Assembly (NCBI GenBank): GCA_020635395.1
Contig: JACJZV010000001.1
Span: forward strand, 496,001 to 560,000
DNA from: Flavobacteriales bacterium
Lineage (GTDB): Bacteria; Bacteroidota; Bacteroidia; NS11-12g; UBA9320
DNA length: 64,000 nucleotides
Direction: 5' to 3'
Made by a program: the position numbers and the translations under genes. Below are positions 53,918-63,031 of this stretch, one piece after another; the first letter of the stretch is position 1, and every line of letters starts with the position of its first letter. The notes beneath the pieces are model-generated. The model was not told the origin of the DNA. It made no database searches and saw nothing but the letters and a program-made list of their open reading frames with translations.

Positions 53918-54361
53918 CTAAAACGAAAGTTGAAGCATGGTACGCCAATCAATATCATAACCGGTATCCTGCTTTATAGGAAAGTCCTGATAAAATTTGG
54001 CATTTAGGCTGCTGTCGAATGCAAAAAATGCTTTTCCAAACCGAAACATTTGTTTGTCGTCTATATCGCAAAAGAATGGAACAATGTGGTAGTAAATGCT
54101 CAATTTTCCGATACTGCCGGTGTCTCTAAAAAATTCATAATTCATGGTGTCTGAGTTCATGTCGAAGGGTAAATAATGTGGCGATTTTATGGTGTCTCCC
54201 ACATTTTTTTGGTTGTAGTGCCAAACGTAAAAATCATTATTGGCCGAGTTTTCCATCATCAACGTTGGTTCTTCTTCATATCCATCGCACATTCCAATTT
54301 CTTTTGAATCGCATCCATAAGCCATAACGGCAATCATCGAAAATAAGATAAGTCTTTTCAT
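53918..54361 (-). CDS. Small lipoprotein, paralogue B
   Basis: The 147-residue lipoprotein (signal ILFSMIAVMAYGC) shares PHYLPFDMNSDTMNYEFFRD and TGSIGKLSIYYHIVP with paralogue A, a clear duplication. Its end lies just before the barrel gene at 53241-53906, and its start overlaps the truncated barrel at 54358-54603. The repeated order barrel-lipoprotein supports a functional pair. Confidence 0.6.
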   Translation of the reverse strand: MKRLILFSMIAVMAYGCDSKEIGMCDGYEEEPTLMMENSANNDFYVWHYNQKNVGDTIKSPHYLPFDMNSDTMNYEFFRDTGSIGKLSIYYHIVPFFCDIDDKQMFRFGKAFFAFDSSLNAKFYQDFPIKQDTGYDIDWRTMLQLSF

Positions 54362-54603
54362 TGTTTTAAGTGTATAAAAATGCAGAGTGATAGATTGTAC
54401 AAATTAGTTCTTTTTGCAACGTTAAGCTCGATGTTTTGTATTGTAATTGCCTTTAATTCAACACAATATGAAGGTTGAGTAAACAGGTAAATACCCAAGA
54501 TTGGTAGCCTATACTCTTTGCTTTTTGTAGAAGTTTCTTCTTTTTGAGCAAATGAACTCAAAGATATAAAAAGGAACATGGCTATGGCGGTTGTACATTT
54601 CAC
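54358..54603 (-). pseudogene. Truncated copy of the barrel gene
   Basis: This is an 81-residue frame with a signal peptide (AIAMFLFISLSSFAQ) followed by YRLPILGIYLFTQPSYCVEL and IELNVAKR. By eye it lines up with the first strands of the barrel at 53241-53906, then stops. I read it as the 5' remnant of a duplicated barrel gene whose 3' part was lost. It may still be translated, since it overlaps the next lipoprotein gene by 4 bases. Confidence 0.5.
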
Positions 54604-54639
54604 AAAAGCAAAAGTAAGCCTTTGAAAAATATAGAATTG

Positions 54640-55599
54640 TCACAACTGTTTAAATTCTATTTTGGGGTATCCCGCGTCTCCATCAATGCTGTAAAAATCA
54701 ACAAAATGAGCTTTGTAAAAATAGCCGGATGATGATTGAAGAATAAAACATTTCTTAGGGTTCACCACATACACGCTGTTGCCGAAATCATACCATTTCC
54801 AATCGTATCCAATGGCATCTTGTGCATCGCTAAACGGGTGCTCTAAGGTGTCGGATAAGGTTATGTTTTCAAAATCAACCCCTTTAATAATCGACACTTT
54901 GGTGTTGTATGGATTGGTTAATGCACCCACCACCAAATAGGGCAATTCTTCGGCCTCAAAATAGTAGGTGTATTGCCTAAAAATCAAATCGAAGGTTTCT
55001 TTTGGCGGTTCCACATCCACTATTTCATGGCTTATAAAAGAAAAGTAGGTTCGGTTAAAATTGCCATTTTTTGTTAGTGTTGCCGTTTTTATTTCGGTTG
55101 AATTAAGCTCTGCATATTCAATGTTCAACTCTTGATTGACAAGTTTAAATTTAACTTTAACAAAGCCTAAATCTTTGTTTTTCAAATCTTTACCCAAGTT
55201 TATAATCCAAACAAAAGTGTGGTTTTGCCAACCGCTCAAGGCAGTGCTATCGTCTTTTCCGTTGCTCCAATCCCACATAAATTTAAGACCAGTGGTGTCA
55301 CTGATTTCCGCAAGCTCGGTGGCTTGGGTAACGGCGGCAAAAACACTTTTTCCGGTGTTTAGGTAGATGGTTTGATTGTTGGCCGAACAGTTAAATGCAA
55401 CATCCCAAAGGCCGCGGTCAATGCTTTTTACCACCTCATTTTGAGCAAGGTTAAAAAACAACTGATTCTCATACTTTCTGCCCATACCAATGGTTTGCTC
55501 TTGCACATCACCTCGTGGAAAAGGTGCAATGGGTGTTTCTTTTTCAAAACAACCTATGGTCAACATGGATATTATTAAAATGAGTAATGCCTTTTTCAT
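54640..55599 (-). CDS. HmuY-like lipoprotein
   Basis: This 319-residue lipoprotein (signal ALLILIISMLTIGC) has patterns of HmuY-type haem-binding proteins: early GLWDVAFNCSANNQTIYLNT, later ETFDLIFRQYTYYF and YDWKWYDFGNSVYVVNPKKC. HmuY proteins sit on the outer surface and hand haem to a TonB-dependent receptor. Its start overlaps the receptor's stop by 4 bases, so they are translated together. A second HmuY-like protein lies on the other side of the receptor gene. Confidence 0.78.
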   Translation of the reverse strand: MKKALLILIISMLTIGCFEKETPIAPFPRGDVQEQTIGMGRKYENQLFFNLAQNEVVKSIDRGLWDVAFNCSANNQTIYLNTGKSVFAAVTQATELAEISDTTGLKFMWDWSNGKDDSTALSGWQNHTFVWIINLGKDLKNKDLGFVKVKFKLVNQELNIEYAELNSTEIKTATLTKNGNFNRTYFSFISHEIVDVEPPKETFDLIFRQYTYYFEAEELPYLVVGALTNPYNTKVSIIKGVDFENITLSDTLEHPFSDAQDAIGYDWKWYDFGNSVYVVNPKKCFILQSSSGYFYKAHFVDFYSIDGDAGYPKIEFKQL

Positions 55600-57812
55600 T
55601 TTGAGAGTTTTAACGCCAATCGCATAAAATAACTTCTGCCCGTGCCCATAGATAGTCCGGTATTTTGCGTATGCACACCGTTTGAAACAACTGTGCTTTG
55701 GAGGTTTGTTACGTTCATCAGGTTTTTTACCCCTACACTCAAGTCCAAACGCTTATTCATAAAATGTCTGTTCATTTGAAAATCTACCAACCCAAAGCCG
55801 GATATTTTACTTTCGGTAATTTGGTTGTCGGTAAGCGAGAAAATGCTTTTGGGTCCTGTATATTTTCCTGAAAGGGTAAATTTTATTTTTCTCCAATCTT
55901 GATTGATAGATGCCTGCGTTTCGATATACGAAAAATCTGTTTTTTGATTCGTTTCAGCATTGTTTATCGAAACAACGTTGGTGGCAGAAAACCCAATGTT
56001 TACCCTTGTTTTATTTGTTGCTACTGCCAAATTTACTTGCCCACCCAGACTTTTGAACTGATCGAGATTTACGTAGGTATATTCCGTACCTGAAATGTTG
56101 GCGAGTGTTATTTTGTCAAAAATATCATTATAAAATACAGACAATGAGGGCCTTATTACTCCTTTTTTAATCTTATGAAATCCGGTAACGGATGTTTGAA
56201 AGTTGTGTGATTTTTCGGCTTTTAAATTTTCGTTGCCAATCACATTGTGGTTTACATCCACAAAATTTAGATAAAGTTCCTTTATATCCGGGGCTCGAAA
56301 ACCACGGCCATAGCTAAACCGATAGACATATTTTTTTACCTCATATCGAGCAGAAAAAGTGGGGGCGATTGGCGATTTGTAAACAGAATTGTATGCCAGC
56401 CGAATGCCGGGCTTTATAGAGAAATGGCTGCCAACCATCATCTCAGATAGGGCATATACCGCCATATCGGTTATAGATTTTACTCCTTCTTCAATGCGAG
56501 CCCCTGTTCCATTTTGAAAAATAAAATCATATCCCAATTGGGTGTTCCATTTTTTGGTTTTGGTCAAAAAATTATACGAACCTCTTGACTGCAAAGCCAC
56601 AAAACCTGTGGTATCCTGCCCATCGGTTGACGGAACTTGTCGGCTTTCGAGAGTCACCAAATCGCGATAATACTTTACACGTTGTCGGTTGTATAGATTG
56701 TACGAAACAAAAGCATTTAGATTTTTATTACTGTCGATAATCCGATCATATTGCACCTTTTCGTCCAATCTTGTGGTATAAAAATGCTCATCAAAAGCTG
56801 TCTCAAAATAGGGTGCGTTTGCTCTTCCTTTGTTAATTAGTAGCTCTCTAAAACCTTCTGATTTAATCAAAAATTGATTTTTCTGATTTCCGGTTGATAC
56901 CTGAAAACGCCCAAAAAATTGCTCTTTAGGTTTCCAAGAATCGTATCTGCCCTCGTCTGTGGCATTCCAACCTCTAAACATATTGCGGCCTGCCTCTGCT
57001 CTAACATTCACTTTTTTGAGCTGTTTGCCTCCGGTTATGCCCAGATTATACTGTCCAATACTTTCGTTATAATTGGTGAGCAAAACCTCACCGGCAGTCG
57101 GACTTTTCTTCTTTGTTATGATGTTTATCACGCCGGCAAGAGCATTGCTACCGTAGGCAGTCGATACAGGACCTTCAATTACCTCAATTCGCTCCACATC
57201 GTTTAGGTTTATTTGGCTCAAATCAATGTTGCCATCCAATCGGCCAATTACAGGCACTCCATCTATCAATATTTTTACATTCTGCCCAGAAACACCCATC
57301 AGACTAACCGCACTTCCTGTTGAGTTGTCATTGGCAATCTGCACATTCAATTGCTGCTCCAGAGCCTGTTTCAGGTTAAACACGGAGCGATTTTCTAAAT
57401 CTTTAGCGGTAATTACCGTTATTCTTTCCACCGCTTTTTGGGTGGTCTGTGCTTTTGCCTGAACCGTAACCACCACTTGGTCGAGATTGTTTGAAGTAGG
57501 TTTTAGATAGATTGAAACAGAGGTTTGATTTGGGATAACTACCACCGCATTTTCGGTGCTGTGCGATACTTCGGTTGATTTGATAAAATATTTTCCGGCA
57601 GAAAGTTCAAATTTAATTTGGCCGTTTTCGTTGCAGGTTCCGGCCTTAACAATGCTTTGGTTCGAAAAAGTTTCGTTTGTGGCCACAACAACCTCCGCAT
57701 AACTAATGGCGGAGCTGTCGGCAGCAGAATGCACCAAAACGGATAAAGTGTTTTGGGCGAACAAGTCGCCCAAAACACACATCACTATGAACAAAAAGCC
57801 GAGTTTTTTCAA
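55596..57812 (-). CDS. TonB-dependent outer-membrane receptor (haem/iron type)
   Basis: The 738-residue receptor has a signal peptide, a carboxypeptidase-like N-terminal extension (about 20-115, LSVLVHSAADSSAISYAEVV), a plug domain (ITVITAKDLENRSVFNLKQA; VKILIDGVPVIGRLDGNIDL) and a 22-strand barrel ending in MRLALKLSK. It is flanked by two HmuY-like genes and controlled by a divergent AraC gene, so haem or another iron source is the likely ligand. No TonB or ExbBD genes are nearby. Confidence 0.9.
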   Translation of the reverse strand: MKKLGFLFIVMCVLGDLFAQNTLSVLVHSAADSSAISYAEVVVATNETFSNQSIVKAGTCNENGQIKFELSAGKYFIKSTEVSHSTENAVVVIPNQTSVSIYLKPTSNNLDQVVVTVQAKAQTTQKAVERITVITAKDLENRSVFNLKQALEQQLNVQIANDNSTGSAVSLMGVSGQNVKILIDGVPVIGRLDGNIDLSQINLNDVERIEVIEGPVSTAYGSNALAGVINIITKKKSPTAGEVLLTNYNESIGQYNLGITGGKQLKKVNVRAEAGRNMFRGWNATDEGRYDSWKPKEQFFGRFQVSTGNQKNQFLIKSEGFRELLINKGRANAPYFETAFDEHFYTTRLDEKVQYDRIIDSNKNLNAFVSYNLYNRQRVKYYRDLVTLESRQVPSTDGQDTTGFVALQSRGSYNFLTKTKKWNTQLGYDFIFQNGTGARIEEGVKSITDMAVYALSEMMVGSHFSIKPGIRLAYNSVYKSPIAPTFSARYEVKKYVYRFSYGRGFRAPDIKELYLNFVDVNHNVIGNENLKAEKSHNFQTSVTGFHKIKKGVIRPSLSVFYNDIFDKITLANISGTEYTYVNLDQFKSLGGQVNLAVATNKTRVNIGFSATNVVSINNAETNQKTDFSYIETQASINQDWRKIKFTLSGKYTGPKSIFSLTDNQITESKISGFGLVDFQMNRHFMNKRLDLSVGVKNLMNVTNLQSTVVSNGVHTQNTGLSMGTGRSYFMRLALKLSK

Positions 57813-57824
57813 TCAAAAAATGGA

Positions 57825-59018
57825 TTATCTGGCAATGATTAATGGAGTGCAAGCCGAACCATTTTTGGTTAAAATGGTCACAAAATACAAGCCATTGCTA
57901 AGGTTGTTGGTGTTTATAAAGTTTTCAGTTTGCTCCACGAGCGTTTGTCCATTGCTGCCTATTATGGCAATACTCAACAGCTCTTCGTTGATAGGCAACT
58001 GAATGGTCACCATGTCATTTGCAGGATTTGGAAACATCGAGAATTGAAAATCATTGGTTTTGGCAATGCCAATGTTCCCAACCTTTTCTTTCACAAAATG
58101 AATTTCGCTGCTGCTATACGAGGTGAAATACAGTTTCCAAACGGCTCCGGCCTGAGTTCTCACAAAAAATACCTGATCTGGTGTTATGTCATACGACGTG
58201 CCGTTCCAGCTTTTCCAGTCATATCCTATTTCGGTAATGTTTGTATTCCAGTCTAAAAAAGAAGTGTCATTGCTCGTTACGTCCAATCCGTCTCGCTGAG
58301 CGTTTTCGGTGTTTTTATTCAATTTTACACCATATACCGGGTAGTTAATAATTTGTCCTCCGGCATCAATTGGGGCAACATATTTGGTAAAAACAAAATC
58401 CCACGATACAGCATCGGGCTCACGATCCAAAAATGCATCATTAACAATGGAATAATAGGCAAAGTTGCGGCCGGTATAATCTGTTTTTTTCAGTGTCTGA
58501 GTTATTTTGTTTGTTCCGTCCACATTGGCTATTACAAATGTGTAGGTAGAGCTGGCAAGTTCGTCAATATAAATTCTTCTGAAAGATTTGTCGCTCAACT
58601 GAATGAAATAAATCGAATCGCCAACCACCATGTGTGTTCCGGGGTCGTAAACTCCCCAACCCAAATCATAATCGCTGGTTAGGTTTTGGTTAAAGGCACC
58701 TCCGTCCCAAGTTTCAACAGAGTTGATGTGTGAAGGCCAATTTTTAAAACCGGTGCTGTCGAAATTGTCCCAATCCTCTATTGCATAAGGGCTAGAGTAT
58801 AGCATAACGCCGTTTTGACCATTAATTAAAATTGAACCTGCAAAGCCTTTGGCCTCTATGGCAATGTCCCAATTTTTGTTCGAAATAGCTTTAACCTCCC
58901 CATTTTCGAGGCTATAAAAAATATCCGACTGTGTGCCGTTAATCATTGCTGTGTCGGGTGTTTGGGCGGCAACTCTAAGGCCAACCAACAAAATTGCTAA
59001 AGTGAAAAACTTCTTCAT
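57825..59018 (-). CDS. HmuY-like protein with T9SS sorting domain
   Basis: The 397-residue protein has a signal peptide (FFTLAILLVGLRVAAQ) and an HmuY-like core (NWDIAIEAKGFAGSILINGQ; WDFVFTKYVAPID; YDWKSWNGTSYDITPDQVFF). It ends with a type IX secretion sorting domain of about 75 residues (FQFSMFPNPANDMVTIQL, then NLSNGLYFVTI). It would be secreted across the outer membrane by T9SS and then released or anchored as a haem scavenger. It is the first gene of the operon. Confidence 0.82.
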   Translation of the reverse strand: MKKFFTLAILLVGLRVAAQTPDTAMINGTQSDIFYSLENGEVKAISNKNWDIAIEAKGFAGSILINGQNGVMLYSSPYAIEDWDNFDSTGFKNWPSHINSVETWDGGAFNQNLTSDYDLGWGVYDPGTHMVVGDSIYFIQLSDKSFRRIYIDELASSTYTFVIANVDGTNKITQTLKKTDYTGRNFAYYSIVNDAFLDREPDAVSWDFVFTKYVAPIDAGGQIINYPVYGVKLNKNTENAQRDGLDVTSNDTSFLDWNTNITEIGYDWKSWNGTSYDITPDQVFFVRTQAGAVWKLYFTSYSSSEIHFVKEKVGNIGIAKTNDFQFSMFPNPANDMVTIQLPINEELLSIAIIGSNGQTLVEQTENFINTNNLSNGLYFVTILTKNGSACTPLIIAR

Positions 59019-59193
59019 TTCTATTATTTAGATGAATTTTAAATAGTGGTGCAAATATGGTCTTCATAATCCTGTATTTTTGCCGATTTAAGGAGAAATA
59101 ATGTCGCTTAAAGTAGAAACTAAATGATTTTTATTTTATATTGATAAGTTTCATTATTTCAGTAAGTTATAAATTTTTATTTTTAATAGTTGT

Positions 59194-60054
59194 ATGGAAA
59201 ATGTCGCTAAAATTGATAAAAATCAGAAATTAAAAACGGAAAATGCCACTTTATGGATTTTTAACCAAAACGAAGTTGGCTTAGAAAAAACAATGCCGTT
59301 GAGCCACGCGATGGTGCACTTTTTTTATTGCAAAAGCGGCGATGTGGTTTTCAAATTTTCGGAGCAATACCAAAGACAGCTTCCGCAGGGTTCTTTTTTT
59401 ACTATTTATGATTCTCAACGATCGCTACACACTGAGTTGATTTCCGAAAAATGTCAGTTGGTGTATATGGCCATGTCGCCAGAGTTCATACATCAAATGT
59501 TGCTCGACGACAATAAAAATATGGTAAAGTTGGGTTTTGAAGGTTTTGGTGTGCGAGAATATTCTGTAAAAACCATTGGTTTTGGTTGCGACATACTGCT
59601 CGATCAATTGCTTAATGGCAATGAGCCTAATGTACTAAAATCGGCATTTTATCAAGCAAAAGTACTGGAATTGCTCAGTTATACCTTTGATGTGGAAGAA
59701 ACAAGTTTGTATGAAGCCTGCCCTTTTTTAAAGGAAAAAGACAACGTAGAACGCATCAAAAATGCCCGAAATATTTTAATAGAACAATATGAGTTTCCAC
59801 CGGGTTTGGCAGAGTTGGCCAAACTGATTGGCATGAACGAATACAATCTTAAAATTGGTTTTAAAAATGTTTACGGGTTGCCACCATACAAATATTTGCA
59901 GGAATACAAGCTCAATATGGCAAAAAAAATGTTGAATGAAGGGCAGATGCAAGTGGCCGAAATTGCGGATAGCATTGGCTACAAAAGTGCCAGCCATTTC
60001 ATTGAAGCGTTTCGAAAAAAGTTTGGCATTACCCCAAAAAAGTTTGGGAGGTAG
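59194..60054 (+). CDS. AraC-family transcription regulator
   Basis: This 286-residue regulator has an N-terminal sensor half and a C-terminal double helix-turn-helix at about 190-286 (LAELAKLIGMNEYNLKIGFK, then AEIADSIGYKSASHFIEAFR and KKFGITPKKF). It is divergent from the HmuY/TonB operon with a 175-base shared promoter region. AraC proteins of this sort often activate siderophore or haem receptor genes under iron limitation. The local target is inferred. Confidence 0.85.
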   Translation: MENVAKIDKNQKLKTENATLWIFNQNEVGLEKTMPLSHAMVHFFYCKSGDVVFKFSEQYQRQLPQGSFFTIYDSQRSLHTELISEKCQLVYMAMSPEFIHQMLLDDNKNMVKLGFEGFGVREYSVKTIGFGCDILLDQLLNGNEPNVLKSAFYQAKVLELLSYTFDVEETSLYEACPFLKEKDNVERIKNARNILIEQYEFPPGLAELAKLIGMNEYNLKIGFKNVYGLPPYKYLQEYKLNMAKKMLNEGQMQVAEIADSIGYKSASHFIEAFRKKFGITPKKFGR

Positions 60055-60063
60055 GGCAAACCA

Positions 60064-60753
60064 TCATATCAACCCCTCATCGGCAAAACTAAAATAGGAA
60101 GTGGGTGTAACAATCAGGTGGTCAAGCACATTGATGTCGAGCAAGAGGCCAGCATTGGTTATTTTCTTAGTAATGTCTTTGTCGGCTTGGCTGGGTTTGA
60201 GACCGCCACTGGGGTGGTTGTGACAAAGTATGATAGACGAGGCATTTTTTTCGAGAACTTGTTTGAAAACTTTTTTTGGGTCAACCACCGTAGCCGAGAC
60301 ACCGCCTTCGCTGATACGGTGTTCGCCGATAATGATATTTGCATGATTGAGCAGCACAATCCAAAACTCTTCGTGGTGTAAATAAGCCAACCGATGATTG
60401 ATGTATCTGTAAATTTGCTCGCTGCTGCTTATTTTCTTTACCTGAAGTGCCTGTTCTGCATTTTTGCGACCGCCCAATTCAATGGCACTGATTATGGTAA
60501 TGGCTTTGGCCGGGCCAATGCCGTTTATTTTGCACAAATCGGCCACCGTAAATCGAGCTAAATTATGCAAATTGTTGTCGGCGGCTGTTAGAATATCTCT
60601 TGCCAAATCAATAGCCGAGCGATTTTTGGTTCCGGTGCCAATTAAAATGCCCAAAAGCTCGGCATTGCTCAAACTTTGTTTGCCGTTGTTTTGAAGTTTC
60701 TCGCGGGGTTTTTCGTCATCGGCTCGGTTTTTTATAGCTATATATTCAGGCAT
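60064..60753 (-). CDS. radC: RadC-family JAB/MPN protein
   Basis: This 229-residue protein has an N-terminal helix-hairpin-helix part (ADLCKINGIGPAKAITIISA) and a JAMM domain with the metal site HNHPSGGLKPSQADKDITKK. Full-length RadC is chromosomal and ubiquitous; despite the name, its role in repair is not established. It is transcribed with rpsT upstream on the same strand but separated from it by a terminator. Confidence 0.93.
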   Translation of the reverse strand: MPEYIAIKNRADDEKPREKLQNNGKQSLSNAELLGILIGTGTKNRSAIDLARDILTAADNNLHNLARFTVADLCKINGIGPAKAITIISAIELGGRKNAEQALQVKKISSSEQIYRYINHRLAYLHHEEFWIVLLNHANIIIGEHRISEGGVSATVVDPKKVFKQVLEKNASSIILCHNHPSGGLKPSQADKDITKKITNAGLLLDINVLDHLIVTPTSYFSFADEGLI

Positions 60754-60764
60754 ATTGCAAAAGA

Positions 60765-60795
60765 AAAGGCTTTTGACAATATGCCAAAAGCCTTT
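60765..60795. terminator. Terminator of rpsT
   Basis: AAAGGCTTTTG (60765-60775) pairs perfectly with CAAAAGCCTTT (60785-60795) around a 9-base loop. It lies 28 bases downstream of rpsT on the minus strand and is followed there by T-rich sequence. Confidence 0.8.
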
Positions 60796-60822
60796 ATGTA
60801 ATTTATTTTGTTAAGATTTTTT

Positions 60823-61074
60823 TTAAAGCGAATTAACGTGCTTTGTCAAGCTGCTTTTTAAGTTGGCAACTTTGTTTTTGTGTATCACGTTGTTTTTGGC
60901 AAGTTTATCCATCATCGAAAAAGTTTCTTTCAACAACCCTTCGGCTTCAGATTTTTCGGTAGAAGTACGCACTTTTTTAATCCAAGTACGTGTGGTTTTG
61001 TGCTGATAACGGTTTCTCTCGTTTTTAACCTCGTTGCTTCTAATTCTTTTTATTGAACTTTTATGATTTGCCAT
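60823..61074 (-). CDS. rpsT: 30S ribosomal protein S20
   Basis: The 83-residue basic protein starts ANHKSSIKRIRSNEVKNERN, the standard bacterial S20 pattern, and ends with helices typical of S20. It binds 16S rRNA in the small subunit. A single-gene unit with its own terminator. Confidence 0.95.
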   Translation of the reverse strand: MANHKSSIKRIRSNEVKNERNRYQHKTTRTWIKKVRTSTEKSEAEGLLKETFSMMDKLAKNNVIHKNKVANLKSSLTKHVNSL

Positions 61075-61193
61075 ATCAATTTTTAAAGGACGGCAAAAGT
61101 AATATTTTGGTTTTGAAATGCAAAAGTTGTTTTTATTTTTTTTGAGACACGAGATTGGTTAAGGATTCCTGAGCAACTACCTATCTAAAGTAA

Positions 61194-61775
61194 CTATGCT
61201 TCTCTCTTTGCAACAATCTCCAAATTGCCTTTTACCTGTCGCACAATGCTGTTGTCGGGTATTTCGGTTTTGATGTAGCACCCGGCACCCACCGTTACGT
61301 TGTTGCCTATTTTTGCACCTGCCACTATGCTGCAATTGCCTCCAATCCATACATTGTCGCCAATAGAAACACCCATTTTGCTGGCAAACTTGGCATGATT
61401 GTGTGGCGAGTGGTTGGTAGTAGATATGATGGTATTTGGGCCAATAATTACGTTGTTTCCAATGGTTAGTCCGCCAGTGGCGTTGATGTAGTTGCCCATG
61501 CTGCCACCCGGCATCGAAATTTTACCGTTTCGTTCAATGTTTTGCCAATCAATTACTTGCGACCGAAAATCGACCGGCCACGGCACATTGCCATTTATTC
61601 TCAGAATTTTTTGAAAAAAGAAATACCGTTTGATTATTTGGAAATAATACACCTCGCCGGGATAAATGTTTTCAAACGCCGGATACCAGAGTTTTACCAT
61701 CAACTTAAACAAACTGTTGTCGAGGGCGATAAATATTTTTTTTATCAATCGTATCAAGCTGTTTTTTCTTGCCAT
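61194..61775 (-). CDS. Hexapeptide-repeat acyltransferase
   Basis: The ATG at 61775 gives 193 residues (ARKNSLIRLIKKIF); the longer frame upstream reads through promoter-like sequence. The left-handed beta-helix repeats are clear (ATGGLTIGNNVIIGPNTIIS; ISIGDNVWIGGNCSIVAGAK), as in LbH O-acetyltransferases. The catalytic His region is NHSPHNHAKF. It probably acetylates a sugar or polysaccharide precursor; a flippase gene lies 1.3 kb away. Confidence 0.85.
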   Translation of the reverse strand: MARKNSLIRLIKKIFIALDNSLFKLMVKLWYPAFENIYPGEVYYFQIIKRYFFFQKILRINGNVPWPVDFRSQVIDWQNIERNGKISMPGGSMGNYINATGGLTIGNNVIIGPNTIISTTNHSPHNHAKFASKMGVSIGDNVWIGGNCSIVAGAKIGNNVTVGAGCYIKTEIPDNSIVRQVKGNLEIVAKREA

Positions 61776-61940
61776 GCAAAAGTAGGAAAAAGTGGGGTGA
61801 GGGGATAATGTAGAATAGATTTCAAAATCACCAAAAACTGAGAAAAGCAAACGAGACCCTAAATTTGGTTGATATTTCGTTCACGGAAATTGGAAGAAAA
61901 AGAGTGTAAATTTGCTTGACAAAAAATAGTAATAGGTCTA

Positions 61941-62054
61941 ATGACAGGTAAAACAGCAAAACCATTTTTAAAATGGGCAGGTGGAAAAACACAACTCATT
62001 GCAGAGATTGAAAGGTGGTTCACAAATGTTATTAATTCTTTCACGATTAAATGA
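61941..62054 (+). pseudogene. 5' relic of a Dam-type DNA adenine methylase
   Basis: The 37-codon frame reads TGKTAKPFLKWAGGKTQLIA then EIER, which is the N-terminal SAM-binding FxGxG-type motif (KPFLKWAGGKTQL) of Dam/DpnM-type methylases. It then leaves the family after ER and stops at 62052-62054. The last four bases overlap the DpnI start (ATGA). I read it as the start of a GATC methylase gene whose remainder was replaced by the DpnI cassette. A functional leader peptide is the alternative. Confidence 0.75.
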
Positions 62055-62830
62055 ACTTGAATTTCGATACCAAACTTGCCGAAAGGTTCAGAAGTAGTTC
62101 GCAAATTGCAAGAGTTTTATCAGAGAATTGGGTAAAAGATAATTCATATTGCCCATGCTGCGGTGAATTACCGTTAATTGAATTCGAGAATAATAGGCCT
62201 GTGGCCGATTTTTACTGTAAAAAATGCTCAGAAGAGTTTGAGTTGAAAAGCAAAGGTGGTAAACTGACAAAAGCAATTACAGACGGGGCTTATTCTAAAA
62301 TGATTGAAAGAATCAGTTCTGAAAACAATCCTAATTTTTTCTTTTTGACTTATTCGAAAAATTGGTCTGTAAATGACTTTCTGATTATTCCAAAACAGTT
62401 TTTTACACCTGAAATCATCATCAGAAGAAAGCCATTGGCCGAAACAGCAAGAAGAGCAGGCTGGGTAGGCTGCAATATTGATATGTCAAAAATTGCAGAT
62501 GCGGGTAAAGTATTTTTGGTTAAAAATGCTCGGGCAATTAATCAAGAAATTGTTAAAGAAAATTTTAATAGAACACTGTTTTTACGGGCAAAAAGTACAG
62601 ATGCAAAGGGTTGGATTTTGGATATTATGAAGTGTATTGATGAAACAAAAACTGATGTTTTCAACCTTGATGAAATTTATAAGTTTGAGCAAAAACTTAA
62701 ATTAAAATACCCTAACAATAATTTCATTAAAGATAAAATCAGGCAACAGCTTCAAATACTTCGTGATATAGGGGTTATTGAATTTGTTGGTCGTGGTAAA
62801 TATAAAAAGATCAAGTATGGAAACATTTAA
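62051..62830 (+). CDS. dpnC: DpnI-type restriction endonuclease
   Basis: This 259-residue protein aligns by memory along its length with DpnI of Streptococcus pneumoniae, which cuts GATC only when the A is methylated. Zinc ligands C34, C37, C56 and C59 and the catalytic D53, E64 and K66 fall at the same residue numbers (NNRPVADFYCKKCSEEFELK). The C-terminal winged helix (KIRQQLQILRDIGVIEFVGR) is present. The host must not methylate GATC, matching the methylase relic that overlaps its start. DpnD follows, overlapping by 14 bases. Confidence 0.96.
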   Translation: MNLNFDTKLAERFRSSSQIARVLSENWVKDNSYCPCCGELPLIEFENNRPVADFYCKKCSEEFELKSKGGKLTKAITDGAYSKMIERISSENNPNFFFLTYSKNWSVNDFLIIPKQFFTPEIIIRRKPLAETARRAGWVGCNIDMSKIADAGKVFLVKNARAINQEIVKENFNRTLFLRAKSTDAKGWILDIMKCIDETKTDVFNLDEIYKFEQKLKLKYPNNNFIKDKIRQQLQILRDIGVIEFVGRGKYKKIKYGNI

Positions 62831-62990
62831 AATTGAAATTCAAGAATTCTTGTCAAGAATAGTTGAAGTGAAAGCTAAAACAAAAAACGAAGCAATTTCC
62901 TTAGTGCATGAAATGTACAGGAATGAGGAAATCGTTTTAGATGCTGGAGATTATATCGCAACAGAAATTGGAGAACATGTTTCTGAATGA
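62817..62990 (+). CDS. dpnD: DpnD/PcfM-family protein
   Basis: The 57-residue protein starts at ATG 62817 (ETFKIEIQEFLSRIVEV) and continues AKTKNEAISLVHEMYRNEEI, then VLDAGDY. This is the pattern of DpnD, the unknown-function partner of DpnI in pneumococcus. It overlaps the dpnI gene by 14 bases. Its conservation in Bacteroidota supports transfer of the cassette as a unit. Confidence 0.88.
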   Translation: METFKIEIQEFLSRIVEVKAKTKNEAISLVHEMYRNEEIVLDAGDYIATEIGEHVSE

Positions 62991-63031
62991 CCTGAAAGGA
63001 ATTAAGCATAAATTACCCAATCTTAAAACCA

